Source: Terribacillus saccharophilus (GTDB lineage Bacteria; Bacillota; Bacilli; Bacillales; Amphibacillaceae). From it: a stretch of 64,000 bases of DNA. Position 1 is the first letter of the stretch; each line of letters begins with the position of its first letter. Positions 32,976 through 41,745 of the stretch are shown here, piece after piece. The stretch covers positions 248,001 to 312,000 of the forward strand of contig FOCD01000003.1 of NCBI GenBank assembly GCA_900110015.1, read 5' to 3'. The position numbers and the translations under genes are program-made. Below the pieces are notes generated by a model. The model searched no databases and was not told where the DNA came from. It worked only from the letters and a program-made list of their open reading frames with translations.

Positions 32976-34280
32976 TTAATCCGGTACGGCAGAAAGCTCT
33001 GTTAAACCTAAATTCTCTCGCAGTGTGTGACTCTTATAATCTGTTGAATAATAGCCCTGTTCCTCCAGTATAGGTAGAACATGTGTTATAAGCTCTTCAA
33101 GTGCCGGCGCTAGAATTGGAGCCCCAAAGATAAAGCCATCAGCAGCATCTTGGTCAATCCATTCTATAAGCTTATTTGCAATCTGCTCATACGTTCCGAA
33201 GAATTCACCCTTCGGTAGTGTTATCTGCAGTGCTGTCTCACGGAGAGTAAGCTGTTGATCCTTCGCTCGCTGCTTAATAGCATCTGTTGTAGATTGAAAG
33301 CCGCTTTTCCCAACGTCTCCGATATCGGGAAAAGGTTCGTCTAGTGGGTATTGACTGAAATCAAAATGATCGAAGAACCTGCCCAAATAAAGCAGCGCAT
33401 CATCAATAGACGTATAAGAAAGGATTTGCTTATACTTTTCTTCTGCTTCCTCTAATGTGCTTCCACCGATAACCTGAATACCTGGGAAAACACAGATCTG
33501 TCTTCCATTCTTCTCAGCTCGGTCTTTTACATCCTTATAATATTGTTTTGCTTCCTCCAAAGTCGCAGCATTCGTAAAGACCGCATCAGCATTAGCTGAA
33601 GCGAAGTCTCTACCTGCTTCTGAAGCCCCTGCTTGGAAGATGACCGGCTGACCTTGCGGCGAACGAGCGATATTCAACGGGCCTTTAACCGAAAAATAAT
33701 CGCCGTTGTAATCAAGTGTGTGCATTTTTTCTTCATCGAAGAATTGGCCTGTTTCCCTGTCACGTACAAAGGCGTCCTCTTCCCAGGAATGCCATAATCC
33801 CTGCACGACCTCTAGGTACTCCTGGGCAATTCGATATCGTTCTGCATGATCCGGATGCTGTCCTTTGTTATAATTAGCAGCCGCTCCTTTATTCGGGGAA
33901 GTGACGAGATTCCATCCTGCCCGGCCGCCGCTCAGCATATCCAGGGAAGCAAACTGTCTGGCTACAGTGAAGGGTTCACTATACGTGGTAGACAAGGTCC
34001 CGACGAGACCGATATGACTTGTGACCGACGCCAAAGCAGATAATAAAGTTAAAGGCTCGAAGCGATTTAGAAAATGAGGAATCGACTGATTGCTGATACT
34101 CAACCCGTCCGCAATAAAAGCAAATGTGAATCCTGCAGCTTCTGCTTGCTTCACGACAGACTGGTAATAGCGGATATTCACACTTGCATCGACAGGTATA
34201 CGAGAATCCTTCCACGCATGCATATGATTTCCCGGCCCTTGGATCATGATACCGAATTGGATTTTTTTAGCTGCTGACAT
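32976..34280 (-). CDS. LLM class flavin-dependent monooxygenase (NtaA/SnaA/DszA family)
   Basis: A 434-residue FMNH2-dependent monooxygenase and the last gene of the SAM-regulated sulfur operon. The family pattern is clear: ARQFASLDMLSGGRAGWNLVTS near residue 110, a SVKGPLNIARSPQGQPVIFQAGASEAGRDFA block near 200-225. Relatives oxygenate C-S or C-N bonds in sulfones, sulfonates and chelators. Two paralogues (35447, 40399) lie in the same operon, so several related substrates or sequential steps are likely. Flavin would come from the FMN reductase at 45760. Confidence 0.92.
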   Translation of the reverse strand: MSAAKKIQFGIMIQGPGNHMHAWKDSRIPVDASVNIRYYQSVVKQAEAAGFTFAFIADGLSISNQSIPHFLNRFEPLTLLSALASVTSHIGLVGTLSTTYSEPFTVARQFASLDMLSGGRAGWNLVTSPNKGAAANYNKGQHPDHAERYRIAQEYLEVVQGLWHSWEEDAFVRDRETGQFFDEEKMHTLDYNGDYFSVKGPLNIARSPQGQPVIFQAGASEAGRDFASANADAVFTNAATLEEAKQYYKDVKDRAEKNGRQICVFPGIQVIGGSTLEEAEEKYKQILSYTSIDDALLYLGRFFDHFDFSQYPLDEPFPDIGDVGKSGFQSTTDAIKQRAKDQQLTLRETALQITLPKGEFFGTYEQIANKLIEWIDQDAADGFIFGAPILAPALEELITHVLPILEEQGYYSTDYKSHTLRENLGLTELSAVPD

Positions 34281-35265
34281 TCGCTTTCTCCTTTCTCGCC
34301 GAATGATACTGAACAGGACTGAGCAAATGGAAGGATTGCATCCGTTGTTCCTTTGTCCCGATGCTCGTCAGAAGCAGAAATTCGTCTATATCGTGCTCCT
34401 GATGTAACTGTTCTAAACGATTGTGCACATCATTTGCTGTACCAGCGATAACTTCGATCGTATGTGCTTCAATTTCGAACGCTTCACCTGTCTCATTCCC
34501 TAACTTCTCTGCTTCCTCTCTTGTCGTCACTGTGACTGTCTTACTGGCTGTTTTAACTTTGTATACTTTACTATCCTCGGCTAAAGCTACAGCGGCCTGC
34601 CTGCTATTCGCGGCAAAGACCGGCAGACAGCAAATGAATCTGCCTTCCGGGTACTGATTTCGGTAAGCTTGCGCTGTACGTTGAAGTTCCTCTCTATCAC
34701 CATTGATAAATGCTGCAAATACGAAGTTCCAGTTATGCTCAGCAGCAAGTTCCGCACTTGCCACACCTGCTCCTAGCAGAAATCTTTCTGGCGGTTCTAC
34801 TGGGATAGGACTAGGCAATGCATCTGTGTAGTTGCCTGTTAAAAGCCGATCCAGCTCTTGGAGTTTCTCTGTAAAAGGAAACACGTCCGGCCCACCTTGC
34901 CGCAGTGCCGCTGATGTTTTCGGTCCTCCCCCAGGTCCTTTCCCGATACCTGCATCAATACGGCCAGACGCAAGATTCGCTAAGACGTGGAAGTTTTCTG
35001 CTATCTTATACGGACTATAATGCTGAAGCATTACACCTCCGCTACCAATCCGGATCGTTTTTGTTTTGGCCAGCAAATAACTCATCAATATTTCTGGTGA
35101 AGTGCCTGCAAGCTCTTCTTTTCCATGATGCTCTGAAACCCAGAATCGATCATATCCCCATTCTTCTGCTTGCTCAGCAAGTCGAACAGTGTTGTGCAGC
35201 GCATCTTGCGGATTGTCTTCTTCTGCTAATCGACTTTGATCCAGAATGCCCAATCGATAGGTCAT
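34267..35265 (-). CDS. LLM class oxidoreductase, luciferase-like group 1 (MsnO8 type)
   Basis: A 332-residue luciferase-like protein of the MsnO8 subgroup, marked by WGYDRFWVSEHHGKEELAGTSPE near residue 36 and IRIGSGGVMLQHYSPYKIAENFHVLANL near 70-100. It overlaps the next monooxygenase gene by 14 bases and follows yezD by 24. Group members are FMN-dependent oxygenases of mostly unknown substrate. In this operon it probably shares the organosulfur pathway with the three NtaA-type enzymes. Confidence 0.9.
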   Translation of the reverse strand: MTYRLGILDQSRLAEEDNPQDALHNTVRLAEQAEEWGYDRFWVSEHHGKEELAGTSPEILMSYLLAKTKTIRIGSGGVMLQHYSPYKIAENFHVLANLASGRIDAGIGKGPGGGPKTSAALRQGGPDVFPFTEKLQELDRLLTGNYTDALPSPIPVEPPERFLLGAGVASAELAAEHNWNFVFAAFINGDREELQRTAQAYRNQYPEGRFICCLPVFAANSRQAAVALAEDSKVYKVKTASKTVTVTTREEAEKLGNETGEAFEIEAHTIEVIAGTANDVHNRLEQLHQEHDIDEFLLLTSIGTKEQRMQSFHLLSPVQYHSARKEKANVSS

Positions 35266-35289
35266 AGAAATGCCTCCCGCTTAATATTT

Positions 35290-35430
35290 CTAGCCGAATC
35301 GTTTCTTTTCTGTAATGTCCACTTGCTTGATTTCGTTGTCATGCACAGTGATTAAGACAGTGCCATATTGCAGGTCATCCACTTTCTCAATAATCTCTTC
35401 CCACTTTTCTTCGTTTTCTTGCTTACTCAA
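35290..35430 (-). CDS. yezD: YezD family small protein (DUF2292)
   Basis: A 46-residue protein reading SKQENEEKWEEIIEKVDD, then LQYGTVLITVHDNEIKQV and ending ITEKKRFG: the YezD/DUF2292 pattern of one helix plus a small sheet (YGTVxITVHD). Start is uncertain: an ATG at 35439 touches the AAAGG ribosome site, whereas the in-frame TTG at 35430 has a nine-base spacing and gives the usual family start, so I use the latter. YezD genes sit in sulfur-assimilation loci of Bacilli; the molecular role is unknown. It lies between two monooxygenase genes in the SAM-regulated operon. Confidence 0.85.
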   Translation of the reverse strand: MSKQENEEKWEEIIEKVDDLQYGTVLITVHDNEIKQVDITEKKRFG

Positions 35431-35446
35431 ATCTATCATCCTTTCA

Positions 35447-36772
35447 TCATTGATTATTTAAGATCGGACTCTTGTAAACTGGTTCCGGAAGTCCCAGATG
35501 CGCTCGCAATGTGCTGCCCGTATAATCTTTGCGGTAAATCCCTCTTTCTTGAAGAACAGGAATCACCTGATCCACGAAATCATCCAGGCTGTTTGGAAAG
35601 GATGGCAGCATCAGATTGAAGCCGTCTGCGCCATCTTCTTGAAGCCAGTTTTCTAGATCATCCGCAATTTCTTCAGCTGTTCCAAAAATAAGTCGATGCC
35701 CTCTGGACCCCGCTACATACTGATAGAGCTCGCGAATCGTCAGCTGCTTCTCCTCTGCCAATTTGATCAACAATGCCCTGCGACTTTTATTGCCATTTGT
35801 TTCTGGTATCTCAGGAAGTGGTCCATCCACATCATACGGACTAATATCATAGCCCCCAAGGTATTCGGATAACAGATTTTGTCCAACCTCCGGCGTAATC
35901 AGTTGCTGCAATTGCTCATATTTTTCTACCGCTTCTTCACGTGTACTTCCGACATAAACAGAAACTCCTGGCATAATTTTGACGTGTTCTGGGTTGCGTC
36001 CATATGCCTGAACTTTATCTTTGACTCTTTGATAGAATGCTTTGGCATCTGCTAGATTATCCTGAGCGGTGAAAATAATGTCAGCTGACTTAGCAGCAAG
36101 ATCCACTCCCGCATCCGAAGAGCCTGCTTGAATGATAACCGGCTTCCCTTGCGGTGATCTCGCGATATTCAACGGTCCTTCAACTGAGAAATACGTACCT
36201 GTATGATGAATTCGATGAAGCTTTTCTTTCTCGAAATAAACGCCTTCTTCCTTGTTTCGCACCAGTGCATCCGGTTCCCAGCTATCCCACAGCCCATTCA
36301 CTATATCAAGGAATTCCTTTGCCCGTATGTATCGATCATGATGGGCAAGATGCTCCGACTTACTGAAGTTTTTAGCTTCCGATTCATAATAAGAAGTAAC
36401 CACATTCCAACCAGCCCTCCCTCCGCTCAAGTGATCAAGGGAAAGGAATTTCCTCGCCACATGGAAGGGCTCATTATAGGTGGTTGTGACCGTGGAAGCG
36501 AGCCCTATTCTTTTCGTGACAACAGCCAGTGCACTCAGCAAGGAAATCGGTTCGAATCGGCTCAGCTCTGCAGGATGGGATAGTTCATGGAAGGATAGCC
36601 CATCACTTAGAAAAAGCATATCCAGCTTACCTGCTTCCGCTTTCTTCGCGATTTCCGCAAAATAATTGAAGGTAGTCACTTGGTTCGAATCCACATCAGG
36701 ATGCCGCCATGACGCGATATGGTGACCACTTCCCATCAGGAAGAGGCCTAAATGTAATTGCTTAACTCCCAT
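35447..36772 (-). CDS. LLM class flavin-dependent monooxygenase (NtaA/SnaA/DszA family)
   Basis: A 441-residue monooxygenase, the second NtaA-type paralogue. Key segments: ARKFLSLDHLSGGRAGWNVVTSYYESEAKNF near 110-140 in condensed form, VEGPLNIARSPQGKPVIIQAGSSDAGVDLAA near 200-230. It follows the 127-residue unknown gene by 13 bases. Like its paralogues it should use reduced FMN and O2 to cleave or oxygenate a sulfur- or nitrogen-linked substrate; which one is not deducible. Confidence 0.92.
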   Translation of the reverse strand: MGVKQLHLGLFLMGSGHHIASWRHPDVDSNQVTTFNYFAEIAKKAEAGKLDMLFLSDGLSFHELSHPAELSRFEPISLLSALAVVTKRIGLASTVTTTYNEPFHVARKFLSLDHLSGGRAGWNVVTSYYESEAKNFSKSEHLAHHDRYIRAKEFLDIVNGLWDSWEPDALVRNKEEGVYFEKEKLHRIHHTGTYFSVEGPLNIARSPQGKPVIIQAGSSDAGVDLAAKSADIIFTAQDNLADAKAFYQRVKDKVQAYGRNPEHVKIMPGVSVYVGSTREEAVEKYEQLQQLITPEVGQNLLSEYLGGYDISPYDVDGPLPEIPETNGNKSRRALLIKLAEEKQLTIRELYQYVAGSRGHRLIFGTAEEIADDLENWLQEDGADGFNLMLPSFPNSLDDFVDQVIPVLQERGIYRKDYTGSTLRAHLGLPEPVYKSPILNNQ

Positions 36773-36785
36773 GGTAGATGCTCCT

Positions 36786-37169
36786 TCATTTAGATTGGGA
36801 CGAAGCCGGCGAACTAGGTGCTACATTTTTAGATGCAATCTCTCTTTCCCCCATTACAAATCCTTGCTCCAAAAGTTCCAGAAATGTATCGAATGGCAGT
36901 GGTGATTCCAAATTGAAGAATAAGAGATGCTCTTGCTGTGCCTTCTCATAAGATAGCTCACAAAACGTTTGAGGAGGTGCTGCGAAGGCTTCTGCACCAT
37001 GTTGTCTAGCTAATCCTAATGCCGCTCCCCTTCGGCCTTCCGTCAATTTAGGCGCCGGATTTTCCATATTCGTAAATTCCTTCGTTTGCGTATCATACAA
37101 TCGAAGCGTCTCCCCCTCCACTATTGGAACGATATAATCCTTCTGGTTAATTGCTGCTGCTATCTTCAT
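36786..37169 (-). CDS. Unrecognised protein in the sulfur operon (possibly NifX/NifB-like fold)
   Basis: A 127-residue soluble protein I cannot name. The first 95 residues resemble in outline the small NifB/NifX alpha/beta domain (KIAAAINQKDYIVPIVEGETLRLYDTQTKEF, then RRGAALGLARQHGAEAF), but the similarity is weak. The last 20 residues are a serine/alanine/lysine-rich tail. One cysteine (in TFCELSY). It sits between the sulfhydrylase gene and a monooxygenase gene with 15- and 13-base gaps, so it belongs to the SAM-controlled operon and may be an accessory factor for sulfur handling. Confidence 0.6.
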   Translation of the reverse strand: MKIAAAINQKDYIVPIVEGETLRLYDTQTKEFTNMENPAPKLTEGRRGAALGLARQHGAEAFAAPPQTFCELSYEKAQQEHLLFFNLESPLPFDTFLELLEQGFVMGEREIASKNVAPSSPASSQSK

Positions 37170-37184
37170 ATGATTCTCCTCCTT

Positions 37185-38480
37185 TTAATTTGCTTGCAAC
37201 GCCTGATCAAGATCTCCAAGAATATCATCAATATCTTCCAAACCAATTGATAAACGGATTTGATCCGGGTATACACCTGCCTGCAGCTGCTGATCCTCTG
37301 TCATTCGAGCATGCGTTGTACTTGCCGGATGAATAGCTAATGTTTTCGAATCTCCTACATTGGCTAAGTGAGAGATTAGTGTTAGAGAATCGATGAAATG
37401 CTCTGCAGCTTTTCGACCGCCTTTGATTCCGAATGTGAAAATAGAGCTTACCCCTTTTGGCAAATACGTCTGGGCCAGTTCATACTGCGGATCATCCGGT
37501 GAGTCTGGGTAGTTTACCCATTCTACAGCCTGATGCTGACGCAGGAAGGCTGCTGTCTTTTTAGCATTATAGACATGCTGCCTCATACGAAAAGACAATG
37601 TCTCCAGTCCTTGGATGAACAGCCAGCTATTGAATGGTGAAAGGCTCGTGCCAAGGTCATGGCCCAATTCAAAACGCGCTTTGGCTATGAATGCTCGATC
37701 GCCTGCGAGTTTTGTGAATGATGTATTCCCGATACTCGGCTTATCCCGATTGAAGTCTGGAAAACGCTCATTCGTCCAATCGAATGTGCCGGCATCCACT
37801 ATCGCACCACCGATAGAAGTACCATGACCGCCGATAAATTTCGTAGTGGAAAAGACGACGATATCTGCTCCAAAATCTATCGGCTTCTGCAAGTAAGGTG
37901 TTGTAAAAGTATTGTCTACGACTAATGGCAGATGATGTCTTTTAGCAATTGCTGATAAGCCGTTCAGGTCCGCAATCTCAGCATTTGGATTCCCGATAGA
38001 TTCGGTGAAAATTGCCTTTGTCCGGTCATTGACTGCCTGCTCTACTTCCTCAAGATTACGTCCATCTACGAATCTCACGGTGACGCCGAACCCTTTGAAA
38101 GTTTCAGCGAATAAATTATATGTACCGCCGTAAAGGGCGTTCGTTGTGATGATTTCATCTCCTGTTTTTGCCAACGTCAGCAAGGCGACCGAGATAGCTG
38201 CCTGCCCGGAAGAAACGGCAAAACCGCCGATTCCTCCTTCCAATTCCGTTAATCGCTCTTCCAATACAGCATTTGTCGGGTTGCCGTTCCGAGAATAAAT
38301 GTAGCCCGGCTCTTGCATGCGGAATAATGCTGCTGCTTTTTCTGTTGACTCAAATACATAAGAACTCGTCTGAAATAGCGGCACTGCTCTCGCCCCATTA
38401 TGCGGATCCGGATGCTGGCCGGCATGGAGAGCTGCGGTATCAAATCCTAACTTTTTAGTTGCAATGTGTTTCTCCGTCAT
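37185..38480 (-). CDS. metY: O-acetylhomoserine sulfhydrylase (MetY-type, PLP-dependent)
   Basis: A 431-residue Cys/Met metabolism PLP enzyme. The PLP lysine lies in FSTTKFIGGHGTSIGG near residue 210, and the N-terminus (FDTAALHAGQHPDPHNGARAVPLFQTSSYVF) plus the long insert with ERFPDFNRDKPS mark the O-acetylhomoserine aminocarboxypropyltransferase group. It makes homocysteine from O-acetylhomoserine and sulfide or a thiol, the expected end-point for sulfur released by the operon's oxygenases. A four-base overlap couples it to the upstream 88-residue gene. Confidence 0.92.
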   Translation of the reverse strand: MTEKHIATKKLGFDTAALHAGQHPDPHNGARAVPLFQTSSYVFESTEKAAALFRMQEPGYIYSRNGNPTNAVLEERLTELEGGIGGFAVSSGQAAISVALLTLAKTGDEIITTNALYGGTYNLFAETFKGFGVTVRFVDGRNLEEVEQAVNDRTKAIFTESIGNPNAEIADLNGLSAIAKRHHLPLVVDNTFTTPYLQKPIDFGADIVVFSTTKFIGGHGTSIGGAIVDAGTFDWTNERFPDFNRDKPSIGNTSFTKLAGDRAFIAKARFELGHDLGTSLSPFNSWLFIQGLETLSFRMRQHVYNAKKTAAFLRQHQAVEWVNYPDSPDDPQYELAQTYLPKGVSSIFTFGIKGGRKAAEHFIDSLTLISHLANVGDSKTLAIHPASTTHARMTEDQQLQAGVYPDQIRLSIGLEDIDDILGDLDQALQAN

Positions 38481-38743
38481 GTCCCCACCCTTTCAGATAT
38501 TGTGATGAACTGCTCCAAATTCCTCGCAAGCCCGCCTTTACCAAATTTGTCTCCATCTCTTTGTCCCGCTTGCTGAAGGAATAGAATCATTACTTTTCTT
38601 CTTTCCTTCAACTCGAGGATACCGTACTCATACAGCCAGGCATCAATCGTATTGTAGATGCCCCGATTGATTCCATACTGGCTAGAGCACCAGTTGATGA
38701 ACTGGAGGTCGGGCCATTGCAGCTGCGCTTGCTCTATATTCAC
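38477..38743 (-). CDS. Unrecognised 88-residue protein in the sulfur operon
   Basis: A small, mostly helical protein of unknown family, starting at GTG (38741-38743) nine bases after GAGGAGA and overlapping metY by four bases. Features: a WPDLQFINWCSSQYG segment with one cysteine, a central basic helix (ELKERRKVMILFLQQAG) and a GDKFGKGGLARNL loop. No membrane segment or signal. Its conserved placement cannot be tested here; the translational coupling suggests a real gene acting with the sulfhydrylase. Confidence 0.65.
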   Translation of the reverse strand: MNIEQAQLQWPDLQFINWCSSQYGINRGIYNTIDAWLYEYGILELKERRKVMILFLQQAGQRDGDKFGKGGLARNLEQFITISERVGT

Positions 38744-38776
38744 TAAGTCGTGTCTCCTCTCTTTTCCATTCTCCCA

Positions 38777-40390
38777 TCACTCTGGCAGGACCCACGTATC
38801 ATAGAAATACGGCGACCCTTTTGTATCAAAATCGATATCGTATACCCGCTTACTTGCAGCGACCGTATACGGCAGCACGTAAACAGGGATAGAATATACT
38901 TCTTCAAATAGATACTCCTGCAATTGCTGATAAAGAGCAGCCCGCTTTTCGGTATCCTGTTCATCTGTAGCTGCATCAAGCAATTCTGTCACTCTTGTAT
39001 CCTCGTATTCATCGTGGTAGCCTTCCTTGGCTACCAGATAAGCACGCAGCACACCGTCAGGGTCCGGGCCATACTGGCTTCCGATCCACATGTCATAATC
39101 CCCGGCCATTCTTCTGTCTGTATACTCACCTCGGGATATTGTGTGGATGTTCAACTCAACACCGATATTTTTCCAAGAATTTTGGACCATTGTCATAACA
39201 TCCATTCTCTTCTCACGGTTAGCATAGAAGTCGATCATTTCTAACGAAAGGCGTTTGCCATCCTTCACACGGATACCGTCTGCTCCTTTTTTCCACCCGA
39301 GTTCATCAAGCATTGCTTCAGCCTCACCCGCATTGAACTCCCAATTCCCCTCTAAATCTGTATCTGCTCCGAGTAGTGATGGTGATAGCGTTGCATATGC
39401 ACGATCATACGTCCCCAGATAGACTGTCCGTACAATAGCATCCCAATCGACACCGAGACGCAGCGCTTCCCGTAACTCTCTATCTTGGAGCAGCCCTTCT
39501 GTCGCATTGAATTGAATTGCTGCATTATAGTTCAGCAGCTCGACTTCAGATATATTCAGGTCCTTATCATTCTCCAAAACCTCAACATGCTGCGGCGGAA
39601 TCGTATCGATAGCGTCGACATCCCCGCTATGCAGACTGCTCACTCGCGTGGAATCCTCTGTGATGATTTTAATGACCAATTTGTCTAGATACGCTTTACC
39701 TGTATGTCCTGCATTTGCCGGTCCCCAGTTATAGTCCTCATTTCGCTCTAGCACATACTCTGTGCCAAGTGTGTAATCCGTTACTTTGAACGGACCAGAA
39801 CCTACCGGATTGACCGCAAAGGAATCTCCTCTTTCTTCTACAGCAGTTGGCGATACCATAGCCAAGTTCTCTGTTGCCAGATTGCTAAGGAACGGAGAAA
39901 AAGGTTTGCTGAAATGAATTCGAACTGTATGTTCATCAATTATTTCCGTCGATTCATACGGCCCGATGAAGCTGAGCGCCAGCCCTGGCGCATCCAGTTT
40001 TTTAATCCTCTCGAAATTGAATTTCACTGCTTCTGCGTTAAAAGGGGTGCCGTCTGTAAAAGTCACATCATCCTGCAAATGGAATGTGTAAGATTTCTGA
40101 TCCTCCGATATCTCCCACTCTGTCGCCAGCCAAGGGGCAAAACTGCCATCCTCTTCTTGCGCTACAAGACTGTCAAACATACTTCTTTGAATGCGAGAGT
40201 TACCAGGACTCGCAGATCGATGCGGATCAAGCAGATCTCCAACGATTGGAACACTAATAGCAAAGGTCAAGGTGCCGCCATACCTGTCATTCTCGGCAAC
40301 ATCAGCAGCACTAATTGTCCTTTCTGCATCCTGACAAGCTGTCAGACCTAGCAAACTTATAAAGAGGATGACAAGGTACAATCTCTTCAT
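38777..40390 (-). CDS. ABC transporter substrate-binding lipoprotein (SBP_bac_5, peptide/opine type)
   Basis: A 537-residue lipoprotein with signal peptide and lipobox LLGLTAC (Cys19). The SBP family 5 fold is evident from LATEWEISEDQKSYTFHLQDDVTFTDGTPFNAEAVKFN in condensed form and the EALRLGVDWDAIVRTVYLG helix. These proteins bind peptides, nickel complexes, glutathione or other bulky ligands. Here the operon context and SAM riboswitch imply a sulfur-containing ligand. The operon also supplies its permeases and ATPase further upstream, with one monooxygenase gene in between. Confidence 0.92.
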   Translation of the reverse strand: MKRLYLVILFISLLGLTACQDAERTISAADVAENDRYGGTLTFAISVPIVGDLLDPHRSASPGNSRIQRSMFDSLVAQEEDGSFAPWLATEWEISEDQKSYTFHLQDDVTFTDGTPFNAEAVKFNFERIKKLDAPGLALSFIGPYESTEIIDEHTVRIHFSKPFSPFLSNLATENLAMVSPTAVEERGDSFAVNPVGSGPFKVTDYTLGTEYVLERNEDYNWGPANAGHTGKAYLDKLVIKIITEDSTRVSSLHSGDVDAIDTIPPQHVEVLENDKDLNISEVELLNYNAAIQFNATEGLLQDRELREALRLGVDWDAIVRTVYLGTYDRAYATLSPSLLGADTDLEGNWEFNAGEAEAMLDELGWKKGADGIRVKDGKRLSLEMIDFYANREKRMDVMTMVQNSWKNIGVELNIHTISRGEYTDRRMAGDYDMWIGSQYGPDPDGVLRAYLVAKEGYHDEYEDTRVTELLDAATDEQDTEKRAALYQQLQEYLFEEVYSIPVYVLPYTVAASKRVYDIDFDTKGSPYFYDTWVLPE

Positions 40391-40398
40391 CTGCTGAT

Positions 40399-41745
40399 CT
40401 ACCTCCCTATTTCCGCTTTTGAAGCCCTTTTCTCGGTATACCGATTCTGCGGAATCGGCAATCCCATATTGTCACGTAGTGTTGCATCCGGAGCATATTC
40501 GCTGCGGAAGACTCCTCTTTCCTGAAGAATCGGCACAACATGCGCTGTAAAATCATGCAGACTTGAAGGTGATGCCTCTGGACCGATGATAAAACCATCT
40601 GCCGCTTCCTCTTCAAACCACTGCTGGACAAGGTCTGCTACTTTCTCCGGCGTACCGATGAACGGTGTTCGAGGGATGGCGCTTTCCAAAGCTACTTCAC
40701 GTAACGTCATCTTCCGCTTTTGGGCCATTTCCACTACCTTTTCGGTTGTGCTCCGGATTGATTCTTTCCCGATATCTCCTAAATCCGGGAATGGCGCATC
40801 CAAGTCATGCTTGGAAAAGTCATAGTAATTGAACGGTCTCCCTAAAGAAATAAGCGCGCTTTCCAATGTAATCAGACTGAGACGCTGCTGATACTTTTCC
40901 TCCGCTTCCTCCTCTGTCGGCGCAATGATGGGATTGATACCCGGCATGACGGAAATATGGTTCGGATCTCGTCCGTAAGCTGCAGTACGCTGCTTGATAT
41001 CCTTGAAGTAAGCTTTCGCGTTGTCAATACTTCCAACACCGCAGAAGATTCCTTCCGCATGTCGTGCTGCATAGTCTCTCCCTGTTTCCGACATCCCCGC
41101 CTGAAAGATGACCGGCTGCCCCTGCTTCGAACGGGAAATATTCAACGGCCCTTTGACCGAGAAAAAATCTCCTTTATGATTCAATGCGTGCAGCTTATCA
41201 CGTTCATAGAAAGCCCCTGCCTGTTTATCTCGGAGGAATGCGTCATCTTCCCACGAGTCCCAAAGTCCTTTCGTCACTTCCAGAAATTCGTCCGCAATCT
41301 GGTATCTGAGGTCATGCGGATAATGCTCTTCTTGACTATAGTTAGCTGCTGTGCCTTCAAGGAAGGATGTTACGACATTCCAACCAGCACGACCCTTGCT
41401 AATATGATCAAGTGACGCCAGCTGCCTGGCGACAGTATAGGGCTGCGTGTAGCTGACGGTTATCGTTGCAACTAACCCTAGATGTTTCGTAGCCATCGCA
41501 AGTGCTGATAGGATGGTGAGCGGCTCAAACCGGTTCAAATAATGCGGTGTGGAATCTGGTGTGATATAGACACTGTCTGCGACAAAGGCAAAATCAAATT
41601 TTGCTTCCTCCGCTTGCCTTGCCTGTTCCAAATAAAATTCCAGATTTGTCCCCGCATCAGCCACAGCATCTGGGTGTTTCCAGTTATCCCATCCTGTTCC
41701 GACACCATGCAGCATTGCTCCCAATTTCAAACGTCTCTCAGTCAT
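40399..41745 (-). CDS. LLM class flavin-dependent monooxygenase (NtaA/SnaA/DszA family)
   Basis: A 448-residue monooxygenase, the third NtaA-type paralogue and the one placed inside the transporter genes. Family segments: ARQLASLDHISKGRAGWNVVTS near residue 110 and SVKGPLNISRSKQGQPVIFQAGMSETGRDYAA near 205-235 in condensed form. The start is the ATG at 41745, overlapping the ATPase stop as ATGA; the longer in-frame ATG lies inside the ATPase gene. Its tight coupling to the importer suggests it attacks the imported compound first. Confidence 0.92.
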   Translation of the reverse strand: MTERRLKLGAMLHGVGTGWDNWKHPDAVADAGTNLEFYLEQARQAEEAKFDFAFVADSVYITPDSTPHYLNRFEPLTILSALAMATKHLGLVATITVSYTQPYTVARQLASLDHISKGRAGWNVVTSFLEGTAANYSQEEHYPHDLRYQIADEFLEVTKGLWDSWEDDAFLRDKQAGAFYERDKLHALNHKGDFFSVKGPLNISRSKQGQPVIFQAGMSETGRDYAARHAEGIFCGVGSIDNAKAYFKDIKQRTAAYGRDPNHISVMPGINPIIAPTEEEAEEKYQQRLSLITLESALISLGRPFNYYDFSKHDLDAPFPDLGDIGKESIRSTTEKVVEMAQKRKMTLREVALESAIPRTPFIGTPEKVADLVQQWFEEEAADGFIIGPEASPSSLHDFTAHVVPILQERGVFRSEYAPDATLRDNMGLPIPQNRYTEKRASKAEIGR

